Assembly (NCBI GenBank): GCA_910577155.1
Contig: CAJTMS010000009.1
Location: 21,165 to 32,616 of the forward strand
Reading direction: 5' to 3'
Source of the DNA: an uncultured Mailhella sp.
GTDB taxonomy: Bacteria; Desulfobacterota; Desulfovibrionia; Desulfovibrionales; Desulfovibrionaceae
DNA: 11,452 nucleotides
The position numbers and the translations under genes are program-made. This document shows positions 1-7,414 of this stretch, piece after piece. Under the pieces are notes generated by a model, which saw only the letters and a program-made list of their open reading frames with translations, did no database searches and was not told where the DNA came from. The number at the start of each line of letters is the position of its first letter. Within the stretch, counting starts at the first letter, position 1.

Positions 1-321
1 TTTTCCAAAGCCATTATTCAGAAAAAAAATGGAAAATACATCCGGACGGGGTTTTCCCAGAGCCGCTGAAATTTTTTTCCATTGCTCAGAGGATAATTCA
101 TGACAATTTTTAATATAAAAAATTTTATTTTTTGTTTCAAAACTTATGGTATCAAGTGCAGATAAATATGCTTGGATATCTTCATTCCAAAACGTACGGC
201 GCTCAGCCTGTATCCAGACGTCACCAAAGGAAGAAATATAGTTATTTTCCATATATTCCTTAGCTAACTGCATATCAGGACAATGACAAAAATAAAAACC
301 TGCAATTTGGTTCATAAACAT
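1..321 (-). CDS. holA: DNA polymerase III subunit delta, N-terminal part (runs off the left edge)
   Basis: The first 105-107 residues are present, in an open frame to base 1. The delta subunit opens the sliding clamp as part of the clamp loader. The visible part reads as the N-terminal AAA+-like domain: a start MNQIAGFYFCHCPD, a WIQAERRTFWNEDIQAYLSAL stretch, and a section around KLS/ELSSEQWKKISAALGKPRPDVF that resembles the 'height of the strand, weigh the cost' region of Desulfovibrio delta subunits. Its place directly after leuS and lptE matches the widespread leuS-lptE-holA order, and this context carries much of the call. Two in-frame ATGs exist, at 321 and 315; both lie within 10 bases of the lptE stop and neither has a strong Shine-Dalgarno sequence, so the start is uncertain by two codons. 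Translation probably depends on coupling to lptE. The clamp-binding and C-terminal domains lie outside the window. Confidence 0.72.
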   Translation of the reverse strand, partial: MFMNQIAGFYFCHCPDMQLAKEYMENNYISSFGDVWIQAERRTFWNEDIQAYLSALDTISFETKNKIFYIKNCHELSSEQWKKISAALGKPRPDVFSIFFLNNGFGK

Positions 322-323
322 AC

Positions 324-827
324 TTAAAAGGTGTTTTCAAAGGCATTAAATGCCATGTACACAAGTTCGTTTAACGTTTCCCGGATGGATTCTTCTTCGG
401 AAAGATTTTGGAAATACTCATAATGAGATAATGTTCCGGAAGACCATGTTGTATTTAAATGCATATCATGTACTCTGACTTCCATTTGAATACTGATAGA
501 ATTTAATAATGTCCTGTCTTCTTCATCCGTCAGACTTGCAAACGTATCAAATTTAGGCAGTAAAATTTCAATATGATAATCTGCTTTATCGGAAACTTCC
601 CATTTTGCCAACCTTCTGAAATTCATTTCCGTATGGAATTGATTGGTTAAATAATAGGTAATCCATGGATATAAAGACGGATCTTCAATCTTGGTAATGG
701 CAACGGTTTTATTTCCGCTGCCAAAAATTGAATCCCGAGAGCTTTGCTGTATTCCTTTAACCGTATAGCCGCAGGAACACAGCAAAAAAAGCATTGTGAC
801 AAGAAATAAAGAATAAACTTTTTTCAT
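324..827 (-). CDS. lptE: LPS-assembly lipoprotein LptE
   Basis: The 167-residue product is an outer-membrane lipoprotein that plugs the LptD barrel and helps insert lipopolysaccharide in the outer leaflet. The start at 827 gives a textbook lipoprotein signal: MKK, a hydrophobic core at residues 6-16, and a lipobox LCSC with the acylated cysteine at 19, followed by GYTVKG, the CGY start typical of mature LptE. The body has the family's short mixed alpha/beta pattern (LYPWITYYLTNQF, then ADYHIEILLPKF). An upstream alternative start at 869 would add 14 residues that overlap leuS and spoil the signal peptide, so I reject it. The ATG follows the leuS stop by one base, and the stop lies two bases before the earliest holA start, so translation is probably coupled. 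Sequence identity across LptE is low, so family and position are both used here. Confidence 0.85.
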   Translation of the reverse strand: MKKVYSLFLVTMLFLLCSCGYTVKGIQQSSRDSIFGSGNKTVAITKIEDPSLYPWITYYLTNQFHTEMNFRRLAKWEVSDKADYHIEILLPKFDTFASLTDEEDRTLLNSISIQMEVRVHDMHLNTTWSSGTLSHYEYFQNLSEEESIRETLNELVYMAFNAFENTF

Positions 828-828
828 G

Positions 829-3336
829 TTAATTCGCAACAATATTAACGAGCTTCTGCGGAATAACAATAATTTTTCTTATTGTTAATCCCTCTAAATG
901 CTTTTGAATGTTTGGTTCTTCCTGAGCGATTTTTTCTATTTCTTCCTTGCCTGCAGAGGAAGGAACATCAATTTTACCGCGCAATTTACCATTAATTTGA
1001 ATAACAATGGTAAGCACGTCTTTTTCAAGGGCTTCTTCCTTATACAAAGGCCAAGGTTCTGAACAAACAGAAGTATCAAAACCTAAATCATGCCAAAATT
1101 CTTCACAGATATGCGGTGTAATGGGTGATAATAACGTAATCACAGTTGCCATGGCAGAAGATAAAATTTCTTTGCCATTTTCTGTTTTTGCAAGTTCTTC
1201 TTTATTGGTAAACATGTCGTTGACAAGTTCCATAATACCTGCAATGGCAGTGTTGAATTGATATCTGTTGCCTATATCTTCACTGACTTTTTTCACCGTC
1301 GCATGTTCTCGAAGACGCATAGCCTTTGCGGCAGCAGTATCAGCTTGTTCTTTTACTGAAGAACAGGCTTTTACCCCATGAATATCCTTACGGATTTCCT
1401 GATACAAACGCCATACACGCTGCAGAAAACGGGCAGATCCCTCAATACCTGCATCACTCCAGTCAAAATCCCGTTCCGGAGGTGCTGCAAATAAACAGAA
1501 TAACCGCACAGTATCGGCACCGTATTTTGCAATCATTTCAGTCGGATCAACAACATTTCCTTTTGATTTGGACATTTTGGAACCGTCTTTTAAAACCATT
1601 CCCTGTGTCAGCAAATTCGCAAACGGCTCATCAATATTTTTGGGGAAATAGCCAAAATCACGTAAAATTTTTGTAAAGAAACGAGCATACAATAAGTGTA
1701 AAATAGCGTGTTCAACACCGCCAATGTATTGGTCAACGGGAAGCCAATAAGAAAGAGCATCTTGAGAAAATGGCATTTCATCGTTTCGGGCATCCGTATA
1801 GCGTGCAAAATACCATGAAGATTCCACAAAAGTATCCATGGTATCAGTTTCGCGTTTTGCAGGTTTTCCGCATTTTGGACAAGTTGTATTGACAAATTCA
1901 TCAAAGGTGGGAAGCGGTGAACGACCGTCTTCATGGGTTTTTACATCAAGAGGCAAAAGCACAGGCAAATCTTCCTGCTTTACTGCCGTCATTCCGCAAT
2001 CTTCGCAGTAGACGACAGGAATAGGAGCCCCCCAATAACGCTGACGGGAAATATTCCAGTCACGCAAACGGAAATTAACAGTTTTCTTGCCAAGACCATG
2101 TTTCTCCAGCCATTCAATAATTTTTGCTTTTCCTTCTTCATTGGAAAGTCCTGAAAATTCACCGGAATTAATCATGGTACCGGGCTCGGTATAGGCCGCT
2201 TCCAGACCAGTGACATCAAAATTACTGCCGTCTTTTGAAATAACAGCTTTCATCGGAATGGAGTATTTTTTGGCAAATTCAAAATCGCGCTGGTCATGGG
2301 CAGGAACAGCCATAACAGCCCCCGTTCCGTATTCAGCCAAAACAAAGTTGCCAATCCAAACGGGCACTTTATCACCAGTTAATGGATTAAGAGCATAAGC
2401 CCCTGTAAACATACCCTCTTTTTCAAGTGAGTCAGATTGGCGGGCAATTTTGTCCATATTTCGGATTTTGGTAATAAAAGCCCGCAGTTCCGCTTCGTTG
2501 GATGTGCCGCTGATAAGCTTGTCCACAAGGGGATGTTCCGGTGCCAAGGTCATAAAGGTAACACCGAAAATCGTATCGGGACGGGTAGTAAAAATTTTAA
2601 TTTCATCACTGCCGTCAACAACTTTAAACGTTGCTTCTGCCCCAATGGATTTGCCAATCCAGTTATGCTGCATAGACAAAACTCTGTCAGGCCATCCGCC
2701 TTCCAATTTTTGAAGGTCAGCAAGAAGTTCATCAGCGTAATCAGTGATTTTAAAAAACCATTGGGTCAATTCTTTTTGTTCGACAACGCTGTCACAACGC
2801 CAACATTTACCGTCTTCAACCTGTTCATTGGCAAGTACGGTATGGCAATTGGGACACCAGTTTTGAGCCGCTTTTTTTCTGTATACCAGTCCTTTTTCAA
2901 GTGCTTTTAAGAAAAATTCCTGTTCCCATTTATAATATTTAGGATGGCAAGTTGCAACTTCTCTTCGCCAGTCATAGGAATAACCAAGTCTTTTTAGCTG
3001 GTTACGCATATTATCAATATTGGAATAAGTCCATGTACCGGGATGAACATTATGTTTAATGGCAGCATTTTCTGCCGGCAAACCAAAAGCGTCCCATCCG
3101 ATGGGGTGCAAAACATTATAGCCCTGCATGCGGCGAAAACGGGCAACAACATCACCAATGGAATAATTCCGTACATGTCCCATGTGAATGTTTCCTGATG
3201 GATACGGGAACATTTCCAGCAAATAATATTTCGGACGGGTTGTATCAATTTCACATTCAAAGCTTTTTTTGTCTATCCAAAATTGCTGCCATTTTAATTC
3301 AATGGACTCTGCGTCATAACGATTTGGCAATGCCAT
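829..3336 (-). CDS. leuS: leucyl-tRNA synthetase
   Basis: This 835-residue cytoplasmic class I enzyme attaches leucine to tRNA-Leu. The HIGH motif is HMGH at 51-54 after PYPSGNI, and KMSKS is at 587-591. The CP1 editing domain is present, with TTRPDT at 250-255 and the AHDQRDFEFA segment holding Asp348, equivalent to the Asp that anchors the mischarged amino acid. Two Cys4 zinc sites are visible: Cys161/164/178/181 and Cys444/447/486/489. Only six residues separate GMVL from KMSKS, so the leucine-specific insertion found at this place in E. coli LeuRS is missing, as in Bacillus-type enzymes. The C-terminal tRNA-binding domain is complete (INGKLRGKIDVP at about 782-793). The start has a GAGG ribosome site about eight bases upstream, and nusB ends 20 bases before it. 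Confidence 0.98.
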   Translation of the reverse strand: MALPNRYDAESIELKWQQFWIDKKSFECEIDTTRPKYYLLEMFPYPSGNIHMGHVRNYSIGDVVARFRRMQGYNVLHPIGWDAFGLPAENAAIKHNVHPGTWTYSNIDNMRNQLKRLGYSYDWRREVATCHPKYYKWEQEFFLKALEKGLVYRKKAAQNWCPNCHTVLANEQVEDGKCWRCDSVVEQKELTQWFFKITDYADELLADLQKLEGGWPDRVLSMQHNWIGKSIGAEATFKVVDGSDEIKIFTTRPDTIFGVTFMTLAPEHPLVDKLISGTSNEAELRAFITKIRNMDKIARQSDSLEKEGMFTGAYALNPLTGDKVPVWIGNFVLAEYGTGAVMAVPAHDQRDFEFAKKYSIPMKAVISKDGSNFDVTGLEAAYTEPGTMINSGEFSGLSNEEGKAKIIEWLEKHGLGKKTVNFRLRDWNISRQRYWGAPIPVVYCEDCGMTAVKQEDLPVLLPLDVKTHEDGRSPLPTFDEFVNTTCPKCGKPAKRETDTMDTFVESSWYFARYTDARNDEMPFSQDALSYWLPVDQYIGGVEHAILHLLYARFFTKILRDFGYFPKNIDEPFANLLTQGMVLKDGSKMSKSKGNVVDPTEMIAKYGADTVRLFCLFAAPPERDFDWSDAGIEGSARFLQRVWRLYQEIRKDIHGVKACSSVKEQADTAAAKAMRLREHATVKKVSEDIGNRYQFNTAIAGIMELVNDMFTNKEELAKTENGKEILSSAMATVITLLSPITPHICEEFWHDLGFDTSVCSEPWPLYKEEALEKDVLTIVIQINGKLRGKIDVPSSAGKEEIEKIAQEEPNIQKHLEGLTIRKIIVIPQKLVNIVAN

Positions 3337-3356
3337 GTCTGGTACCTCAAAATGAT

Positions 3357-3800
3357 TTATTTATTTTCTTCTTGTGATTTAGAATAGTTATCTAAAATTC
3401 CATTAATAAATGCCTGTGAGCGCTCTTCACCAAATATTTTATTCAGTTCCAAAGCTTCATTAATTGCCACTTTGTCAGGAACATCATCACGAAAGGACAT
3501 TTCAAAAAGAGCAAGACGAAGCAGACACAGTTCCACTTTTCCAACCCTGTCTATACGCCATTTTTTGGAATATTGCCGAATAACAGCATCGAGTTTTTCC
3601 GAATTCTGCCACACACCAAGAATAAGCTCCCATGTAAAGCCCTCGCAAAGATTTTCTTCTGCGCCTTCCTGAGCGGGAAAATTTTTATAATTTTGTGCAA
3701 GAGCCTGTTCATTTTTTATTTCGGCAAATTCAAGCCCATACAAAAATTGAAAGGCTTTCATTCGTGATAAACGGCGGGGAACATTTTTTGAATTTTGCAT
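3357..3800 (-). CDS. nusB: transcription antitermination factor NusB
   Basis: The 147-residue all-helical RNA-binding protein pairs with NusE (ribosomal protein S10) at boxA of rRNA leaders to prevent premature termination. The family's two signatures are visible: an N-terminal Arg-rich start (RRLSRMKAFQFLYGLEF, residues 9-25) and the C-terminal block VELCLLRLALFEM at 89-101 followed by DVPDKVAINEALELNKIFG at 106-124 and an FINGILD end. Length is normal for the family. The start codon lies nine bases after the ribH stop, and an AGGA ribosome site sits in that gap. NusB directly downstream of ribH is a widely conserved arrangement, also seen in E. coli, and supports both calls. Confidence 0.96.
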   Translation of the reverse strand: MQNSKNVPRRLSRMKAFQFLYGLEFAEIKNEQALAQNYKNFPAQEGAEENLCEGFTWELILGVWQNSEKLDAVIRQYSKKWRIDRVGKVELCLLRLALFEMSFRDDVPDKVAINEALELNKIFGEERSQAFINGILDNYSKSQEENK

Positions 3801-3809
3801 ATTTTCCTA

Positions 3810-4280
3810 CTATAATTGTTTTAAAACCTGTAAGGTTTCAAGAAGAGCAGAAGCAGCCTCTACCCCTTTATTCCCTGCTTTACTGCCGGAGCGTTCAATC
3901 GCCTGTTCCATATTATCCGTTGTCAAAAGCCCAAAACCAACAGGAATACCATATTCCAATGAAACATGAGCAAGCCCTTTGGTGGTTTCAGAAGCAACAA
4001 AATCAAAATGAGGCGTTGCACCGCGAATAACAGCCCCAAGAGCAATGATACCGTCATATTTTTTGCTGTCAGCCACTTTTTTCGCAACAATGGGCATTTC
4101 AAATGCACCGGGAACACGGATAATAGTCAAATCTTCTTTATCGGCTCCGTGGCGAACCAAATAATCGACAGCTCCGCCAATAAGAGAATTAACCATAAAA
4201 TCATTAAAACGGGAAGCAATAAGAGCAATTTTATATCCTTTCGCTTCCATTAAACCTTCAACAGTTTTGATATGGTACAT
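3810..4280 (-). CDS. ribH: 6,7-dimethyl-8-ribityllumazine synthase
   Basis: The 156-residue enzyme condenses 5-amino-6-ribitylaminouracil with 3,4-dihydroxy-2-butanone 4-phosphate to give lumazine, the penultimate step to riboflavin; the family forms pentamers or 60-subunit shells. Visible active-site parts are SRFN at 23-26 (aromatic stacking on the pyrimidine), PGAFEMP at 57-63, GAVIRGATPHFDF with the general-base His at 91, and RSGSKAGNKG with phosphate-binding Arg130 and Lys138. The protein is full length and has no extra domain. It has one of the best ribosome sites in the window, AAAGGAG six bases before the ATG, formed partly by the stop codon of ribBA. It lies 11 bases after ribBA and nine before nusB. 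Confidence 0.97.
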   Translation of the reverse strand: MYHIKTVEGLMEAKGYKIALIASRFNDFMVNSLIGGAVDYLVRHGADKEDLTIIRVPGAFEMPIVAKKVADSKKYDGIIALGAVIRGATPHFDFVASETTKGLAHVSLEYGIPVGFGLLTTDNMEQAIERSGSKAGNKGVEAASALLETLQVLKQL

Positions 4281-4286
4281 TGATAA

Positions 4287-4293
4287 CTCCTTT
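4287..4293 (-). promoter_or_regulatory. ribH ribosome binding site fused to the ribBA stop
   Basis: On the minus strand the sequence AAAGGAG is followed by six bases and the ribH ATG. The first A's of the site are the last bases of the ribBA TAA stop, so a ribosome finishing ribBA stops on top of the ribH entry site. The spacing is ideal, and it fixes the ribH start at 4280. Confidence 0.8.
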
Positions 4294-5530
4294 AAAAATC
4301 ACCATAATTGCCATGAATATGACGGCAGCTGCTGCCAAACAAGTGACCTAGTTTTTCTTTTTTTGTTTGCAAATATTTTTCATTATATTGACTGGGCATT
4401 TGCTCCAATGGCACACGTTCCACAACTTCCAGACCATAACCCTCTAACCCGATAATTTTTTTAGGATTATTGGTTAAAATACGAAGTTTTGAAACACCTA
4501 AATCCACAAGCATTTGTGCACCTAAACCATAATCACGCAAATCTGCCTTAAATCCAAGTTTATTATTTGCTTCCACAGTATCATAGCCCTGATCCTGCAA
4601 TGCATAGGCTTTAATTTTATTGGCAAGTCCAATGCCGCGTCCTTCCTGACGCATATACAAAATAACACCGCGTCCTTCTTTTTCTATTTGAGCCATGGCT
4701 GAATGGAGCTGTCCTCCGCAGTCACAGCGCATGGACGCAAAAACATCTCCTGTCAAACATTCGCTGTGTACACGGATAAGCACTGGCTCAGGCGTTGTTA
4801 CATCGCCTTTCACCAAAGCAATATGGGTATGATTATCAAGGGAATTTTCATAGGCAATAATTTTGAAATCCCCATAGACAGTCGGCATATTTGCCTCTGC
4901 AATACGTTTTACCGCAACTTGTCCTTTATGCAGTCTGTATTGGATAAGGTCTTTAATGGTGGCAATTTTTATGTCATGCTCTTTTGCAAATTTTTCCAAA
5001 TCAGGCATTCTTGACATGGTACCGTCATCATTCATGACTTCACAAATAACAGCAGCCGGCGTAAGCCCTGCCAATTTTGCAAGGTCAACACTGCCCTCGG
5101 TTTGTCCTGCACGGATAAGCACGCCGCCCTGATGAGCCCGCAAAGGGAAAATATGTCCGGGAGTCACAATATCTCTGGCTGTACTTTTGGGGTCCACGGC
5201 AGTCAAAATTGTTTTAGCCCTGTCAAAAGCAGAAATCCCGGTAGTTATTCCTTCTCTTGCTTCAATGGAAACAGTAAAATTAGTCCCAAATTTAGAGCCA
5301 TTTTTCTTTGTCATGAGTGGAAGCTCTAATTTGTCAGCCATTTCATTGCTCATAGGAAGGCAGATAAGCCCGCGTCCGTATTTTGCCATGAAGTTAATAC
5401 TTTCAGGAGTAACAAATTCCGCGGCAATAGTCAGATCACCCTCATTTTCTCTGTCTTCATCATCAACAAGGATAATCATTTTTCCTTGTTTGATATCTTG
5501 TATTGCTTCATCAATAGTACAAATGCTCAT
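4292..5530 (-). CDS. ribBA: bifunctional 3,4-dihydroxy-2-butanone 4-phosphate synthase / GTP cyclohydrolase II
   Basis: The 412-residue fusion catalyses the first step of both branches of riboflavin synthesis: ribulose 5-phosphate to DHBP (N-terminal half) and GTP to a diaminopyrimidine phosphate (C-terminal half). The RibB half, about residues 1-200, shows the acidic metal loop DDEDRENEGDL at 23-33, GHIFPLRAHQGGVL at 124-137 and RAGQTEGSVDL at 139-149. The RibA half, about 205-400, shows RVHSECLTGD with zinc Cys257, MRCDCGGQL with zinc Cys268 and Cys270, and YMRQEGRGIGL at 291-301 with the catalytic Arg. Both halves keep the key residues I can recognise, so both activities are expected. It starts 15 bases after ribE with a modest AAGAGA site. 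A short histidine-containing tail (CRHIHGNYGDF) ends the protein. Confidence 0.97.
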   Translation of the reverse strand: MSICTIDEAIQDIKQGKMIILVDDEDRENEGDLTIAAEFVTPESINFMAKYGRGLICLPMSNEMADKLELPLMTKKNGSKFGTNFTVSIEAREGITTGISAFDRAKTILTAVDPKSTARDIVTPGHIFPLRAHQGGVLIRAGQTEGSVDLAKLAGLTPAAVICEVMNDDGTMSRMPDLEKFAKEHDIKIATIKDLIQYRLHKGQVAVKRIAEANMPTVYGDFKIIAYENSLDNHTHIALVKGDVTTPEPVLIRVHSECLTGDVFASMRCDCGGQLHSAMAQIEKEGRGVILYMRQEGRGIGLANKIKAYALQDQGYDTVEANNKLGFKADLRDYGLGAQMLVDLGVSKLRILTNNPKKIIGLEGYGLEVVERVPLEQMPSQYNEKYLQTKKEKLGHLFGSSCRHIHGNYGDF

Positions 5531-5545
5531 AATTCATCTCTTATT

Positions 5546-6196
5546 CTAAAAAAAGCCGTTTTCCCGAAGAAAATCCTCATTGATTACGCTTTTTTGCGGT
5601 TTATTATTTTCAAGATATTGTGAACGAAGTATGTATTTTCCAATCATATCCGTTTCAATATTGATTTTTTGTCCCTTGCTCCATGTCGCAATAGTTGTCA
5701 CTTTCCACGTTTCAGGAATTACATTTACCGTTAAAAAATCAAAATCGCAAGTATTTACCGTCAGGCTAATTCCGTCAAGGGCAACCGAACCTTTGGGGAT
5801 AATATATTTTGCCCATTCCCTTGCAAATTCAATAGTAATGCATCGTGACTGCCCTATATTTTGAATAGATTTTACTGTTCCCATAGTGTCAATATGTCCG
5901 CTTACCAAATGTCCCCCAAGCCGGGAACCGAGTGCCAAAGCGCGTTCCAAATTGACCTTTTTTTTCGCTGCCAACAAAGAAATATTGGAACAGGAAAGGG
6001 TTTCTTCTGACGCATAAAATGTCAGACAGGAATTTTGCACTGTTTCAACCGTTAAACACGTTCCATTGACAGCAACAGATTCCCCAAGGACAGGATTATG
6101 AAAAGCAAAATCAGGACGTATGCTCAACCGAATATCCGCACCTAATTTCTCTACAGCAACAACTTCGCCTAATCCCTCAATCAATCCTGTAAACAT
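5546..6196 (-). CDS. ribE: riboflavin synthase (alpha subunit)
   Basis: The 216-residue enzyme dismutates two molecules of dimethyl-ribityllumazine into riboflavin and the RibH substrate. It has the diagnostic N-terminus MFTGLIE and two tandem lumazine-binding repeats, about residues 1-95 and 96-195. Repeat one contains VAVNGTCLTV at 41-50 and SEETLSCSNI; repeat two contains GGHLVSGHID at 94-103, DGISLTVN at 141-148 and IPETWKVTT at 160-168. About 20 residues beyond the last conserved block (TDMIGKYI) form a variable polar tail. The start lies 16 bases inside the end of ribD, with GGAG about five bases upstream, so translation is probably coupled. The same enzyme is called ribC in E. coli. 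An uninterrupted run of eight A's encodes Lys78-80. Confidence 0.96.
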   Translation of the reverse strand: MFTGLIEGLGEVVAVEKLGADIRLSIRPDFAFHNPVLGESVAVNGTCLTVETVQNSCLTFYASEETLSCSNISLLAAKKKVNLERALALGSRLGGHLVSGHIDTMGTVKSIQNIGQSRCITIEFAREWAKYIIPKGSVALDGISLTVNTCDFDFLTVNVIPETWKVTTIATWSKGQKINIETDMIGKYILRSQYLENNKPQKSVINEDFLRENGFF

Positions 6197-7413
6197 GGCT
6201 TCTCCATTTTTAAATACAAATGCAAATCATCGCCTCTTTTTTCTGTTTTTATAAGTTTTAAATGATACGCTTCCTGCATGGATTGCAAAAAGTTCCCGGA
6301 AAAAACATTTTTTGCCCTGTCATCGCCTAAAATATAGGGAGCAAAATATAAAATAAGCTCGTCAGCAAGACCCGCTTTGAGCAATGACTGCGCCAGCCTT
6401 GCTCCTCCCTCACAAAAAATATAAGGACAATGATATACGTTAAATGCTTTTTCAAAAACTTGCCTTAAATTAAGGGTATCATCATCATTAATATCAACAA
6501 ATTCGAGCCGGACACCATGTCTTTGATATTCTTCCTGCGTTTCTTTGCTTTTGGCACTTGTAAAAATAACCGTCTGTTTTTTTTCGTCAAGGCAATAATA
6601 TCCTGTTTTATCCTGCGTTATAGGCGGCAGTTTTTTACTGACAATAAAAGCCATGGGCTGAACGGGAGTTCCCATATCCCGAACAGTCAGCTTTGGATTA
6701 TCCAGAAAAAACGTATTCGCTCCCACCATTACGGCGCCTTTTGCTTCTGCCATATGTTTGCGGAACTGCATAGTGACTTGTTTTGATTCATCACCTGAAA
6801 TTTTATGACTGTGCCCTTCGGCAGGACCAATTTTACCGTCAAGCGTACATGCCATTTTCAAAATGCAAAAGGAGCGTTTTTCCTTTTGCCAAACAAAAAA
6901 ATCTTCGAGCAAAGCTTTACATTCCTTTTCACATATTCCCGTATAAACCTGTATTCCTTTTTCCTGCAAATAGGCAATTCCCCCGCTTGCTGCCGGATTG
7001 GGATCCAAATACCCCACATACACAGTTTTTATTCCTGCTTCATAAATGGCATGGGAGCAAGGAGGAGTTTTTCCAAAGTGATTGCAGGGCTCCAAGGTTA
7101 CATACAAACTGCATTCTGCAATATTCACCTCTTCAGCATAGCGTTTATTTTTATGGATAATGAGCTGTTCCTGCAAATAAGGATTAGAAAAGGAAAGAGA
7201 ATTATTTTGGATTTGTGAAAAGAAAATACCTTTTGAAAGAGCATCACAAAGACAGGCTATCTCGGCATGAGCTTTTCCGTATGCACTATGATAGCCTTCT
7301 GCGATAATAGTATTTTTATAAACCAAGACAGCTCCCACACAAGGATTGGGGGCTGTTTTATACCTGCCGTATTCAGCAAGCTCAAGTGCTCGGTTCATAA
7401 AAAAAGTGTGCAT
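6181..7413 (-). CDS. ribD: bifunctional diaminohydroxyphosphoribosylaminopyrimidine deaminase / 5-amino-6-(5-phosphoribosylamino)uracil reductase
   Basis: The 410-residue enzyme carries out the second and third steps of the pyrimidine branch. The deaminase domain (about 1-165) has TAPNPCVGAVLV at 20-31 and zinc ligands His49 (HAE), Cys110 and Cys119 (PCNHFGKTPPC). The reductase domain (about 180-405) has LDGK at 191-194, a DNPKLTVR block at 238-245 and CEGGARLAQSLLKAGLADEL at 334-353. Two things are odd. First, His49 to Cys110 is 61 residues, against 25 in E. coli RibD, so about 36 residues (roughly 61-97) are inserted in frame. Second, the usual GxSxWI motif reads GHSHKI, with Lys204 in the Trp position. 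The ATG at 7413, one base after the upstream stop, gives the standard beginning FMNRALELAEYG; a TTG at 7431 would overlap the previous gene. Neither has a good ribosome site. Confidence 0.95.
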   Translation of the reverse strand: MHTFFMNRALELAEYGRYKTAPNPCVGAVLVYKNTIIAEGYHSAYGKAHAEIACLCDALSKGIFFSQIQNNSLSFSNPYLQEQLIIHKNKRYAEEVNIAECSLYVTLEPCNHFGKTPPCSHAIYEAGIKTVYVGYLDPNPAASGGIAYLQEKGIQVYTGICEKECKALLEDFFVWQKEKRSFCILKMACTLDGKIGPAEGHSHKISGDESKQVTMQFRKHMAEAKGAVMVGANTFFLDNPKLTVRDMGTPVQPMAFIVSKKLPPITQDKTGYYCLDEKKQTVIFTSAKSKETQEEYQRHGVRLEFVDINDDDTLNLRQVFEKAFNVYHCPYIFCEGGARLAQSLLKAGLADELILYFAPYILGDDRAKNVFSGNFLQSMQEAYHLKLIKTEKRGDDLHLYLKMEKPCLQD

Positions 7414-7414
7414 C

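Noticed and set aside
139..149. RibBA motif RAGQTEG in place of the more familiar RAGHTEA (residue numbers)
   Set aside because: I recall the Gln/Gly version as common in delta-proteobacterial-type RibBA, so it is probably a lineage variant and not a lost active site.
828..869. Upstream start for lptE adding 14 residues
   Set aside because: It overlaps leuS and would bury the lipoprotein signal, which begins cleanly at the ATG at 827.
2437..2910. 157-codon open frame on the plus strand opposite leuS
   Set aside because: It is antisense to conserved LeuRS coding sequence, has no recognisable domain, and low-GC coding regions often leave such shadows.
6783..7218. Two overlapping plus-strand open frames (125 and 137 codons) opposite ribD
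   Set aside because: They overlap each other in different frames and lie opposite the conserved RibD domains; no protein family is recognisable.
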